A DNA stretch of 64,000 nucleotides, from NCBI GenBank assembly GCA_037133915.1, contig JBAXND010000001.1:124001-188000 (forward strand). The letters are read 5' to 3'. The translations under genes were made by a program, and so were the position numbers. Under the pieces are notes generated by a model. The model searched no databases. It had not been told where the DNA came from and was given only the letters and a program-made list of their open reading frames with translations. This DNA is from Bacteroidota bacterium (GTDB lineage: Bacteria; Bacteroidota; Bacteroidia; Bacteroidales; CAIWKO01). This document shows, piece by piece, positions 9,037-17,755 of the stretch (positions within the stretch are counted from its first letter, which is position 1; each line of letters begins with the position of its first letter).

Positions 9037-9585
9037 ATGACGTTAGAAAATCTGGCATTACAGGGTAAACAAACACTTTACGATTCAATGGCCGCCGGAG
9101 TTATAGGCCGCCTGTTCGATATCCGTAAAGACGTAATTAAGGAAAGCCTTACCGATTTCCAGGGCGCGGAACATCGGCTTGAATTTGTGACACGGGTGCA
9201 TGGAATTGAATTCATAAATGATTCCAAAGCAACCAACGTCAATTCATCGTGGTATGCCCTCGAAAGCATGACACGACCGGTAATATGGATTGTTGGCGGC
9301 GTTGATAAAGGGAACGACTATTCCACAATCAAAGTGCTGGTGAAACAAAAAGTGAAGGCAATTGTTTGTCTTGGTCGCGATAACGCTAAAATTCACGAGG
9401 AATTTAAAGATATCGTTCCCGAAATTCTGGATGCTCTTTCGGCCACCGAAGCCGTTGAAAAGGCTTATTATCTTGGAAAAGCCGATGATGTTGTGTTATT
9501 ATCACCCGCTTGCGCAAGTTTTGACTTATTCAAAAATTTTGAAGACAGGGGTAATCAGTTTAAAAAAGCAGTTTATGACCTTTGA
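9037..9585 (+). pseudogene. murD: MurD C-terminal fragment (N-terminal and ATP-binding domains missing)
   Basis: 182 aa that match only the last part of MurD (usual length about 440-450 aa). Present are the end of the central domain and the complete C-terminal domain, with the signatures HRLEFV, FINDSKATN, GGVDKGNDYS and LLSPACASFDLFKNFEDRG. The UDP-MurNAc-Ala-binding N-terminal domain and the P-loop GTNGK[ST]T are absent: only 44 bp separate the mraY stop from this ATG, and a stop codon lies in frame at 9022. The normally conserved G-x-HN-x-x-N motif reads GKQTLYDS, suggesting drift at the new 5' end. An AAGGAAAAG stretch precedes the ATG, so a truncated protein may be made, but it cannot bind ATP by itself. 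It could be a real deletion, a split gene, or an assembly deletion. Confidence 0.85.
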
Positions 9586-9605
9586 TAAAGCCCGGGGGCA
9601 ACGGT

Positions 9606-10802
9606 ATGCTTAAATTTTTAAAGAATCTGAAAGGCGATAAAGTTATATGGGCAGTAGTGTTCCTGCTCTCCATGTTTTCAATTCTCGCGGTGTATAGTTC
9701 TACTGGAACACTTGCATATCGTAATAAAGCCGGAAATACCGAGTTCTATTTGCTAAAACATGCCGCTATTATGCTCATGGGCTTTGGCCTGATGTACCTT
9801 TCTCATCTTGTTAAATACACGCATTATTCCAGAATATCGCAGGTTGCCCTGTTTATTGCTGTCCCTCTTTTATTGCTGACGTTGGTTACCGGAACAAGTA
9901 TCAATGACGCCAACCGTTGGCTTACACTGCCCGTCATCGATATAAATTTTCAGACATCCGACTTTGCAAAACTGGCATTAATAATTTATGTGGCCCGGAT
10001 GCTTTCAAAAAAACAAGACCAGATAAAGGATTTCAAATCTGCATTTTTGCCTATCATGGTGCCGATTCTGTTAGTGTGTATGCTCATTTTTCCTGCAAAC
10101 CTTTCAACCGCGGCCATACTTTTTGCTACCTGCATTATCCTTATGTTTATCGGACGCGTTAATACAAAATACATTTTGTACTTAGGCGGAATCATGGTTT
10201 TAGCCATGTCTATTTTCATTCTGATACTGATGAATTCTTCCAATCAGGGGCGCGTTGGTACTTGGAAAAATCGTGTTGAAACATTTTTTACAATTGGTGG
10301 GCATACCAATCCCGATGATGAATATCAGGTAACTCAGGGGAAAATTGCCGTTGCTACAGGCGGAATCTTCGGAAAATTTCCGGGAAACAGCACTCAGAGA
10401 AACTATCTGCCACAAGCATACTCCGATTTTATTTATGCGATTATTGTTGAAGAATATGGATTGATCGGCGGCATTGTTATATTGCTGCTTTACACGATAC
10501 TTCTATTCCGGGCAATTCGGATTGCCACAAAATGCGAAAAAATATTTGGAGCGCTCCTTGTGCTGGGGGTCAGTTTCACCCTGGTGTTTCAGGCAATGAT
10601 TAACATGGCAATTGTAGCGGGACTATTTCCGGTTACCGGACAGCCGCTGCCACTCGTAAGTATGGGTGGTACCTCACTTTGGTTCACGAGTATTGCAATT
10701 GGCATTATGCTTAGCATTAGCCGCGAAGTTGAAAAAGAAAACGAAGAACCGGAGACTATTCCGGTCAAAACAGAAAATGAACAGGAATATGCAGCCGGAT
10801 GA
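9606..10802 (+). CDS. ftsW: Septal peptidoglycan glycosyltransferase FtsW
   Basis: 398 aa SEDS-family membrane protein from the ATG at 9606 (MLKFLKNLKGDKVIW); a TTG 24 bp upstream overlaps the murD stop and is less likely. About ten hydrophobic helices are visible. Family features include NDANRWLTLPVIDINFQTSDFAK and, near the end, GLFPVTGQPLPLVSMGGTS. With FtsI it polymerises septal glycan strands from lipid II. The C-terminal cytoplasmic tail is rich in Glu and Lys. murG begins inside its last codons. Confidence 0.95.
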   Translation: MLKFLKNLKGDKVIWAVVFLLSMFSILAVYSSTGTLAYRNKAGNTEFYLLKHAAIMLMGFGLMYLSHLVKYTHYSRISQVALFIAVPLLLLTLVTGTSINDANRWLTLPVIDINFQTSDFAKLALIIYVARMLSKKQDQIKDFKSAFLPIMVPILLVCMLIFPANLSTAAILFATCIILMFIGRVNTKYILYLGGIMVLAMSIFILILMNSSNQGRVGTWKNRVETFFTIGGHTNPDDEYQVTQGKIAVATGGIFGKFPGNSTQRNYLPQAYSDFIYAIIVEEYGLIGGIVILLLYTILLFRAIRIATKCEKIFGALLVLGVSFTLVFQAMINMAIVAGLFPVTGQPLPLVSMGGTSLWFTSIAIGIMLSISREVEKENEEPETIPVKTENEQEYAAG

Positions 10803-11904
10803 AATCAGAATAATAATCTCAGGTGGAGGAACGGGCGGTCACGTCTTTCCGGCGATTGCTATTGCCAATGCGCTTAAAGCCAAAGTGCCTTCAATAAATA
10901 TTTTATTTGTGGGCGCTCTGGGCAAAATGGAAATGGAGAAAGTGCCCGCCGCAGGATATCCGATTATTGGATTGAAAATAGCCGGACTTCAGCGCAGACT
11001 AACTCTTAAAAACCTCAGTTTTCCTTTCAAAGTAATTGCAGCAACCAGAAATGCAGGTAAAATTATTCGAGATTTTAACCCTCATGTTGCAGTTGGCGTT
11101 GGCGGATATGCCAGCGGACCGCTGTTAAAGGCAGCATCACGAAATCATGTTACAACGGTATTGCAAGAGCAGAATTCTTACCCCGGCATTACCAATAAAA
11201 TGCTGGCGGGAAAAGCATCCCGTATTTGTGTTGCCTATCCGGGTATGGAACGATTTTTTCCTAAAGAAAAAATAATACTTACAGGAAATCCTGTCAGGCA
11301 GGATGTGGTTGATTTGGAAGGGAAACGGCAGCGCGGCCTTGACTTTTTTGGTCTGAAAGACGGTCGGAAGATTGTATTCGTAGTCGGTGGTAGTCTGGGC
11401 GCAAGAACTATCAACGAAAGCATCTTGAACAGCCTGAATTTATTTCCTGAAAACAAAATTCAATTACTCTGGCAAACCGGGAAATCTTTTGCTGAAACCG
11501 CTGCGAATGCTATTGACCAAATGAAAGTTCCGGGTGTTAAAGCTTCTGCGTTTATTACGGAAATGGATCTTGCATATGCCGTTGCAGATGTAGTGGTTTC
11601 GCGCGCAGGAGCCATCGCGATAAGCGAATTATGTTTGGTTGATAAACCGGTGATACTGGTGCCTTCGCCCAATGTTGCGGAAGATCATCAAACAAAAAAT
11701 GCGATGGCGCTCGTAAATAAAGGTGCCGCACTGTTGGTTAAAGATGCGGATGCACGAGAAAATCTTGTAAAAGAAGTGATACGTCTTGTGAAAGATGAAA
11801 AACAAAAGGAAGGATTGCGCCGGAATATTCTTAGTCTTTCTTACAGAGACGCGGCAGCTACTATCGCTCAGATAATTTTGGATTTGGTAAATGACAACGG
11901 ATAA
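10789..11904 (+). CDS. murG: UDP-GlcNAc--lipid I N-acetylglucosaminyltransferase MurG
   Basis: 371 aa from the ATG at 10789 (MQPDEIRIIISGGGTGGH); an ATG four codons upstream (10777) is an alternative. GT-B fold enzyme with the N-terminal GGGTGGHVFPA loop, the second G-loop GVGGYASGP and the C-terminal donor-site region SRAGAIAISEL. It adds GlcNAc to lipid I on the inner membrane face, making lipid II. The start overlaps ftsW by 14 bp and the end overlaps murC by 14 bp, so the three are probably translationally coupled. Confidence 0.95.
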   Translation: MQPDEIRIIISGGGTGGHVFPAIAIANALKAKVPSINILFVGALGKMEMEKVPAAGYPIIGLKIAGLQRRLTLKNLSFPFKVIAATRNAGKIIRDFNPHVAVGVGGYASGPLLKAASRNHVTTVLQEQNSYPGITNKMLAGKASRICVAYPGMERFFPKEKIILTGNPVRQDVVDLEGKRQRGLDFFGLKDGRKIVFVVGGSLGARTINESILNSLNLFPENKIQLLWQTGKSFAETAANAIDQMKVPGVKASAFITEMDLAYAVADVVVSRAGAIAISELCLVDKPVILVPSPNVAEDHQTKNAMALVNKGAALLVKDADARENLVKEVIRLVKDEKQKEGLRRNILSLSYRDAAATIAQIILDLVNDNG

Positions 11905-13273
11905 TATGGTAACTCCGGAATTAAAATGTGTGTATTTTCTGGGTATCGGAGGTATCGGAATGAGTGCTATTGCCCGTTGCTTTAACGCCCGTGGCGTGAG
12001 TGTAAGCGGCTATGATAAAACACCAACGCCTCTGACGGATGAACTCATTGCCGAAGGTATTCCGGTTCATTTCGAAGAGCGCATTGACCTCATTCCGGCT
12101 CACGCTGAGCTTGTTGTATATACACCTGCCGTTCCTGTTGGCAATACTGAACTTATTTATATAAAGGAACACGGATATACCCTCAGGAAACGCTCAGAAG
12201 TCCTGGCAATGTTGGTTGATGATATGAAAACCCTTGCTATTGCCGGCACGCACGGAAAAACAAGTATAACTTCTGTTGTAAGTCATATTCTGAAAAAAGG
12301 AGGTTTCCCTGTTACCGCTTTTATTGGTGGCATCTGTAAAAATTACAACAGTAATTTTATAAGCTCTGAAAATAGTACAATTGCCGTAGTTGAGGCCGAT
12401 GAATACGATCGTTCATTTTTGAAACTTCATCCCGATATTGCTGTGATTTCGGCTATGGACGCCGACCATCTCGATATCTACGGAACAAAAGAAACGGTTG
12501 AAGAATCATATGCGTTATTCGCTGCAAATATTCGGAAAGGAGGCTTTCTGATACATAAATCAGGGCTGCGGCTTCCCGAACAGAAAGACGCGACTGTGCT
12601 GACTTATGCCGCTTCGGGTACCGCCGATTTTCACGCTGAGAATATCCGTATTGAACATGCGAATTTTATTTTTGATCTTCGTCACCCGAACGGAATAATT
12701 CAAAATATTGTTGCCGGTGTGCCGGGACGACATAATATAGAAAATGCAATCGCTGCAGCAGCCGCGTGTTTTTGTTGCGGCCTGGATGAAGAGCGCATTA
12801 AAACAGGAATTGAAAGTTATACCGGTGTGAAGCGGAGGTTCGATTATCACATCAACACGCCCAAAATGGTTTATATTGATGATTACGGCCATCATCCCGA
12901 AGAGCTGCGCACCTTTATCAACTCCGTGCGTGAGCTGTACCCGGAACAAAAAATCACGGGCATTTTTCAGCCGCATCTGTATAGCCGTACACGCGATTTT
13001 GCTGATGAATTTGCCAAAAGTCTCAAATTGCTCGACCGCGTTTATCTTATGGATATTTACCCGGCGCGCGAACTTCCTATCGAAGGTGTGACTTCAAAAA
13101 TGTTATTGGATAAAATTGAGTTGCCAGATAAAAAACTGCTTCGGCGCGAGGCTGTTATTGATGAATTATTAAATGACCTGCCAGAAGTATTGCTTACACT
13201 GGGAGCCGGCGATATAGACCAGTTGGTCGAACCCATAGAACACGCATTAAAACAAAAAATACACGGTAAATGA
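11891..13273 (+). CDS. murC: UDP-N-acetylmuramate--L-alanine ligase MurC
   Basis: 460 aa, normal length. An N-terminal Rossmann segment (YFLGIGGIGMSAIAR) is followed by the P-loop AGTHGKTS (about residues 118-125). Central-domain motifs are EADEYDRSFL and GRHNIENAIAA; the C-terminal domain carries DDYGHHPEE and QPHLYSRT. It adds the first amino acid, L-Ala, to UDP-MurNAc. MurC is intact here with an undamaged GxHNxxN motif, in contrast to the MurD fragment upstream. It overlaps ftsQ by 4 bp. Confidence 0.96.
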   Translation: MTTDNMVTPELKCVYFLGIGGIGMSAIARCFNARGVSVSGYDKTPTPLTDELIAEGIPVHFEERIDLIPAHAELVVYTPAVPVGNTELIYIKEHGYTLRKRSEVLAMLVDDMKTLAIAGTHGKTSITSVVSHILKKGGFPVTAFIGGICKNYNSNFISSENSTIAVVEADEYDRSFLKLHPDIAVISAMDADHLDIYGTKETVEESYALFAANIRKGGFLIHKSGLRLPEQKDATVLTYAASGTADFHAENIRIEHANFIFDLRHPNGIIQNIVAGVPGRHNIENAIAAAAACFCCGLDEERIKTGIESYTGVKRRFDYHINTPKMVYIDDYGHHPEELRTFINSVRELYPEQKITGIFQPHLYSRTRDFADEFAKSLKLLDRVYLMDIYPARELPIEGVTSKMLLDKIELPDKKLLRREAVIDELLNDLPEVLLTLGAGDIDQLVEPIEHALKQKIHGK

Positions 13274-14064
13274 AACGAAAAATAATTGTTTTTACCGTCT
13301 GGACATTCGTGGCAATATTGCTGTTTGCCCTGTTGGTAGTGGTGAATAAAAAGTTTGGGCGCACTGCGTGTAAAGGCGTTGAAATCTCTATTGCTCAGAA
13401 TTCGCAGAATGCGCTTATCTCTGAAAATGATGTTCGCTCATACCTTAACGGCCTCGGCGACACCGTTGACGGCGTTCACCTGGCCGATATCAATATTGGA
13501 AAACTCGAAGAAGCGATTAACAGCGATCCCTATGTGAAAAGCACGCAGATTTATATTACCATTAACGGGCATGTACGAATTGATGTTGAACCGCGCAAAC
13601 CATTGGCACGTGTACAAAATGCAATGAATGAAGAATTTTATATCAGCGAAGACGGACACCTGATGAAAGCAGGCAACGGAAAAACAGCCTATGTGCTGTT
13701 TGCAAATGGCCTTATTACCGATATTTACTGGCCTTCAACCGACCTCGATTTTGGTAATCCTAAAAAGAAAATCGATTCCGCGATTTGCAAAACAAGCCTG
13801 TATAAAATTTTTAGTCTGGCTCGGTACATCGACCATAATGACTTTTTAAAATCTCAGATAGATCAGGTGTATGTTGACAAATTTGGCGAACTGGAACTCA
13901 TCCCTAAAGTCGGGAACCATATTATTATTTTTGGTGATGCCGATAATATGCAGGATAAATTTGAAAAACTTATAATATTTTACCGTAAAGGATTGATAAA
14001 TGAAGGATGGGAAAAGTATGACACCATTAATATAAAATATAAAAATCAGGTGGTTTGCTCTTGA
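13270..14064 (+). CDS. ftsQ: Cell division protein FtsQ/DivIB
   Basis: 264 aa with a very short cytoplasmic N-terminus and one membrane segment (about residues 7-27). A POTRA-like periplasmic region follows (about 38-115, with the pattern INSDPYVKSTQIYI...VEPRKPLARV). The rest matches the Bacteroidota FtsQ C-terminal domain. It links the FtsL/B pair to the divisome. Identification rests on topology, the SDPYVKS-type POTRA signature and the invariant position between murC and ftsA. Confidence 0.9.
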   Translation: MKRKIIVFTVWTFVAILLFALLVVVNKKFGRTACKGVEISIAQNSQNALISENDVRSYLNGLGDTVDGVHLADINIGKLEEAINSDPYVKSTQIYITINGHVRIDVEPRKPLARVQNAMNEEFYISEDGHLMKAGNGKTAYVLFANGLITDIYWPSTDLDFGNPKKKIDSAICKTSLYKIFSLARYIDHNDFLKSQIDQVYVDKFGELELIPKVGNHIIIFGDADNMQDKFEKLIIFYRKGLINEGWEKYDTINIKYKNQVVCS

Positions 14065-14152
14065 GGTTTGCGTGCATTGTGCACAAAATCCAATAAGTAT
14101 TCAACCCGACATTTTCAATATTTCTTTAGTTTTACGACTTAATTCAGCGAAT

Positions 14153-15424
14153 ATGGAAGCATCAGAAATCATCGTTGGCCTTGATATAGGCACCACTAAG
14201 ATTGCCGTGATTGTCGGCCGTCAGAATCAGTACGGAAAAATTGAAATCCTGGGCTACGGCACTGCCAAGTCTATTGGTGTGAAACGAGGAGTGGTATCCA
14301 ACATTGAATACACTATTGAGTCTATCAAACAGGCGGTAAAAGAGGCTGAAATTCAGGCAGGCGTTGATATTAAAGTTGTGAATGTGGGCATTGCAGGCCA
14401 GCATATAAAGAGTATTCAGCATCGCGGAAGCATTATCCGCAACTCTCTCGAAACCGAAATTTGTCAGGATGATATTGACCGCCTGGTGGACGATATGTAC
14501 AAGCTCGTCATGCAGCCGGGCGAAGAAATCATCCATGTAATTCCACAGGAATACATCGTTGATAAAGAAACCGGGATAAAATATCCGATTGGAATGTCCG
14601 GCATTTGCCTCGAGGCAAATTTCCATATCATCACCGGTCAGGTTTCTGCCGTGAAAAATATCAATAAATGTGTGACCAAAGCCGGGCTCGCAATTGCCGA
14701 ACAGATTCTTGAACCTCTGGCTTCTGCCGATGCATGCCTTACCGATGAAGAAAAAGAAGCGGGCGTGGTACTGGTTGATATTGGCGGTGGAACAACCGAT
14801 ATCGCTATTTTTCAGGATGATATTATCAGACATACTGCCGTGATTCCGCTGGGCGGCGATATTATTACCGAAGACATCAAAGAAGGCTGCACGATAATAA
14901 AAGATCAGGCAGAAAAACTTAAAATTAAATTTGGTTCTGCCCTTGCCAGCGAAAATAAAAACGAAGAAATTGTAAGCATACCCGGGCTCAAAGGCAGGCC
15001 ACCAAAGGAAATTACGCTGCGAAATTTAGCAAGCATCATTCAGGCACGTGTTGAAGAAATTATCGAACACGTGTACTACGAGATAAAAAATTCAGGCTAC
15101 GAGAAAAAACTTATTGCCGGAATCGTACTCACAGGCGGTGGTGCACAATTAAAAAATATCGGCCAATTGTGCGAATACGTCACAGGAATGGACACCCGTA
15201 TCGGATACCCGAACGAACATCTTTCTGAAAAAGTTCCGGAAGAAATGGCACTTCCTATGTATTCAACCGGTATTGGTCTGGTGATAAAAGGACTTCAGTT
15301 TGCCAATAAAATCAAACAAAAGGAAAAACCTATCACCACACATTCTCAGAAGGTGAAAGGTACCTTTTTCGACACCATTTTTAAAAGAAGTAAATCATTT
15401 TTTGATGACGAAGGAATAAACTAA
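14153..15424 (+). CDS. ftsA: Cell division protein FtsA
   Basis: 423 aa from the ATG at 14153 (MEASEIIVGLDIGTTKIAV). The longer open frame begins at 14072, but its extra 27 residues do not fit the family, where the phosphate-1 motif sits close to the N-terminus. It is an actin-like ATPase: phosphate-1 GLDIGTTK, phosphate-2 LVDIGGGTTDIA, adenosine motif GIVLTGGGAQLK. It tethers FtsZ to the membrane and recruits later division proteins. The C-terminus (TFFDTIFKRSKSFFD) looks like an amphipathic membrane-targeting helix. An 88 bp gap after ftsQ could hold its own promoter (TAGTTTTA near 14125). Confidence 0.95.
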   Translation: MEASEIIVGLDIGTTKIAVIVGRQNQYGKIEILGYGTAKSIGVKRGVVSNIEYTIESIKQAVKEAEIQAGVDIKVVNVGIAGQHIKSIQHRGSIIRNSLETEICQDDIDRLVDDMYKLVMQPGEEIIHVIPQEYIVDKETGIKYPIGMSGICLEANFHIITGQVSAVKNINKCVTKAGLAIAEQILEPLASADACLTDEEKEAGVVLVDIGGGTTDIAIFQDDIIRHTAVIPLGGDIITEDIKEGCTIIKDQAEKLKIKFGSALASENKNEEIVSIPGLKGRPPKEITLRNLASIIQARVEEIIEHVYYEIKNSGYEKKLIAGIVLTGGGAQLKNIGQLCEYVTGMDTRIGYPNEHLSEKVPEEMALPMYSTGIGLVIKGLQFANKIKQKEKPITTHSQKVKGTFFDTIFKRSKSFFDDEGIN

Positions 15425-15614
15425 TCAATCAGCACAAAGGTGCCGATGAATAGGGTCAGCAAAAAAAGTTTTCAGCATATCAATTTGTGCTAAAGTTTTG
15501 TAAGTAAGCGGGAATACCTGTATTAACATTAAAAAGTTAATAAATAGTAAGGGGAAAACCGCCAATGAGCATACTTTAATATGTATTTTTAGACGTTTAT
15601 TTTAAGGAACTACT
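15425..15614. other. ftsA-ftsZ intergenic region
   Basis: 190 bp without a gene, AT-rich. TATTTTTA at 15584-15591 resembles a -7 element with its last base changed, 23 bp before the ftsZ ATG. No -33 TTG at proper spacing and no terminator hairpin were recognised. A separate ftsZ promoter is plausible but unproven. Confidence 0.3.
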
Positions 15615-17189
15615 ATGATAAAATTCGACCAGCCAATCAATCAATCGTCCATAATAAAAGTAATTGGAGTAGGCGGAGGCGGCAGCAATGCGGTATCGCA
15701 CATGTTTAAACTTGGAATCAACGGGGTAGATTTTATCATCTCCAATACCGACAGGCAGGCACTTGAAATGAGTCCCGTGCCTACCAAGATACAACTGGGC
15801 GCATCCCTTACCGATGGTATGGGCGCCGGTTCACTCCCCGAAGTTGGCAAAAACTCGGCTGTTGAAACCATTGAGGAAATAAAGAAAATACTCTCTACCA
15901 ATACCAAAATGGTGTTTATTACTGCCGGAATGGGCGGTGGCACCGGTACGGGCGCTGCACCTGTAATTGCTTCTGTGGCGCGCGAATTAGGCATACTCAC
16001 TGTTGGAATTGTTACCATACCCTTCGCATTCGAAGGTCGTAAACGCAGACAGCAGGCCGAAGCCGGAATAGAAGACCTCAGACAGTATGTTGACACATTG
16101 CTCATCATCAGCAACGATAAACTGCGCGAACTTCATGGTGACCTGAAACTTTCTGAAGCTTTTGGAAGAGCCGACGATATTCTTTCTATCGCTGCTAAAG
16201 GCATTGCCGAGATTATTACTGTTATCGGTTACATCAACGTTGATTTCAACGACGTCAATACCGTTATGCGCAACAGCGGCGTTGCCGTTATGGGTACCGG
16301 TATTGCAGACGGCGAAAACAGAGCGATTCACGCTGTTGAAATGGCACTTACTTCTCCCTTGCTGAATGATAACGATATTACCGGAGCTCAGAATATTCTG
16401 CTGTACATCGCATCCGGCGGAGAAGAAATTTCTATGGATGAAGTGGCCGAAATTACCGAATATATTCAGAATGCAGCCGGCAAAACTGCAGAGATTATAT
16501 GGGGCAACGGTACCGACGATACGCTGGGCGATAAAATCAGCGTTACAATCATTGCAACCGGTTTTTCTGCCAGAGGTGAACTACAGTACAACGGAATTAA
16601 CGTAAAACCGGCTAAAAAAATCGTTCATCTTGATGAGGAAACCATTGTTGCCAAAGTAACTCCGGTACCTCAGGAAGACGAAATGAAATTGATTATCAAG
16701 GAAACACTCGACGTTACACCTGCTGTAACTTCAGAAACAAAAGCCCCTGAAATCACACAAAATCAGCCGGTGCAGAATCCGGAACCGCAGGTGAAACAGA
16801 GCGACATCAAATTTGAAACACCCACTCCCGACAGCCGCGAACCCTATCTGAAGAAAATTGAACCCGCAGCACATAAAAACGAAGAAATAAATAACCTTTT
16901 CGCCCCTGTCAGGGAAAAACTTGCAACGGAAGTTTCGGAAGAAGATGCTAAACTTTTTAGTAAAGCCCGCGAGCGCATGGATGTGCTGCGCAGCCTGAGC
17001 ATGAAACTGAAAACCCAACCGGGCCTCGAGGAAATTGAGAAAAAACCCGCTTATCAGCGCAGAAATATTACTCTTACTGATAATAATCCATCATCCGAAT
17101 CAGAAGTGTCACGCTATACACTGGGCGAAGATGATGATAAAAAACCGGGGCTCAGGTCAAACTCATACCTGCACGATAACGTGGACTGA
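15615..17189 (+). CDS. ftsZ: Cell division GTPase FtsZ
   Basis: 524 aa tubulin-like GTPase that forms the Z ring. The N-terminal glycine loop GVGGGGSNAV and the tubulin signature GGGTGTG (residues 107-113) are intact, as is the synergy loop region NVDFNDVNTVM. The globular core ends near residue 320. A long acidic/proline-rich linker (about 330-495) precedes a conserved-looking C-terminal peptide (RSNSYLHDNVD), the likely FtsA contact. It is longer than E. coli FtsZ (383 aa) because of the linker. It is the last dcw gene; a strong terminator follows. Confidence 0.97.
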   Translation: MIKFDQPINQSSIIKVIGVGGGGSNAVSHMFKLGINGVDFIISNTDRQALEMSPVPTKIQLGASLTDGMGAGSLPEVGKNSAVETIEEIKKILSTNTKMVFITAGMGGGTGTGAAPVIASVARELGILTVGIVTIPFAFEGRKRRQQAEAGIEDLRQYVDTLLIISNDKLRELHGDLKLSEAFGRADDILSIAAKGIAEIITVIGYINVDFNDVNTVMRNSGVAVMGTGIADGENRAIHAVEMALTSPLLNDNDITGAQNILLYIASGGEEISMDEVAEITEYIQNAAGKTAEIIWGNGTDDTLGDKISVTIIATGFSARGELQYNGINVKPAKKIVHLDEETIVAKVTPVPQEDEMKLIIKETLDVTPAVTSETKAPEITQNQPVQNPEPQVKQSDIKFETPTPDSREPYLKKIEPAAHKNEEINNLFAPVREKLATEVSEEDAKLFSKARERMDVLRSLSMKLKTQPGLEEIEKKPAYQRRNITLTDNNPSSESEVSRYTLGEDDDKKPGLRSNSYLHDNVD

Positions 17190-17222
17190 GCACGATTGTT
17201 TGACACATCAGGCTATTAATAT

Positions 17223-17272
17223 ACGGGTTGTTTCGAAAGGCACGAATTGGCTGATGGAACAACCCGTTTTTC
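17223..17272 (+). terminator. Rho-independent terminator after ftsZ
   Basis: A perfect 10 bp stem ACGGGTTGTT / AACAACCCGT (17223-17232 and 17258-17267) with a 25 nt loop, followed by a T-rich tract. It closes the dcw transcript 34 bp after the ftsZ stop. Confidence 0.75.
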
Positions 17273-17302
17273 TTTGTTCATTCATAAAAAATACACACAA
17301 TT

Positions 17303-17755
17303 ATGTCCTTAGAAGAAACCATCAATAACGAAGTGAAAACAGCCATGTTGGCCCGGGATAAAGACAAACTGGAAGCTCTGCGCGCCATTAAATCAGCATT
17401 GCTGCTCGCAAAAACCGAAAAAGGAAGCAGCACTGAAATGGGCGAAGAAACTGAAATAAAAATACTGCAGAAACTCGTGAAACAACGTCGCGAAACTGCC
17501 GATATTTATCTTTCACAAAACCGGAATGACCTTGCGGACATTGAACTTTTTCAGGCAAACATAATTCAGGAATTTCTTCCGAAAGCCATGCCCGACGATG
17601 AACTGGAAGCCATAATCAAAGCCGCAATCGCCGAAACCGGCGCTGCGTCCATCAAAGATATGGGCAAAGTGATGGGCGTTGCCACAAAGCAACTCGCCGG
17701 AAGAGCTGACAACGCACGCGTTTCAGTGGTCGTAAAACGATTGCTCGGAATCTGA
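17303..17755 (+). CDS. GatB/YqeY domain protein
   Basis: 150 aa, cytoplasmic, matching the YqeY family by length and motifs: an N-terminal helix with LEALRAIKSALLLA, a middle segment EIKILQKLVKQRRETADIY, and the C-terminal GKVMGVATKQLAGRADN pattern. The YqeY domain resembles the tail of the amidotransferase subunit GatB and may bind tRNA, but its role is not established. It follows the ftsZ terminator, so it probably has its own promoter. Its stop is adjacent to the stop of the convergent aminopeptidase gene. Confidence 0.88.
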   Translation: MSLEETINNEVKTAMLARDKDKLEALRAIKSALLLAKTEKGSSTEMGEETEIKILQKLVKQRRETADIYLSQNRNDLADIELFQANIIQEFLPKAMPDDELEAIIKAAIAETGAASIKDMGKVMGVATKQLAGRADNARVSVVVKRLLGI

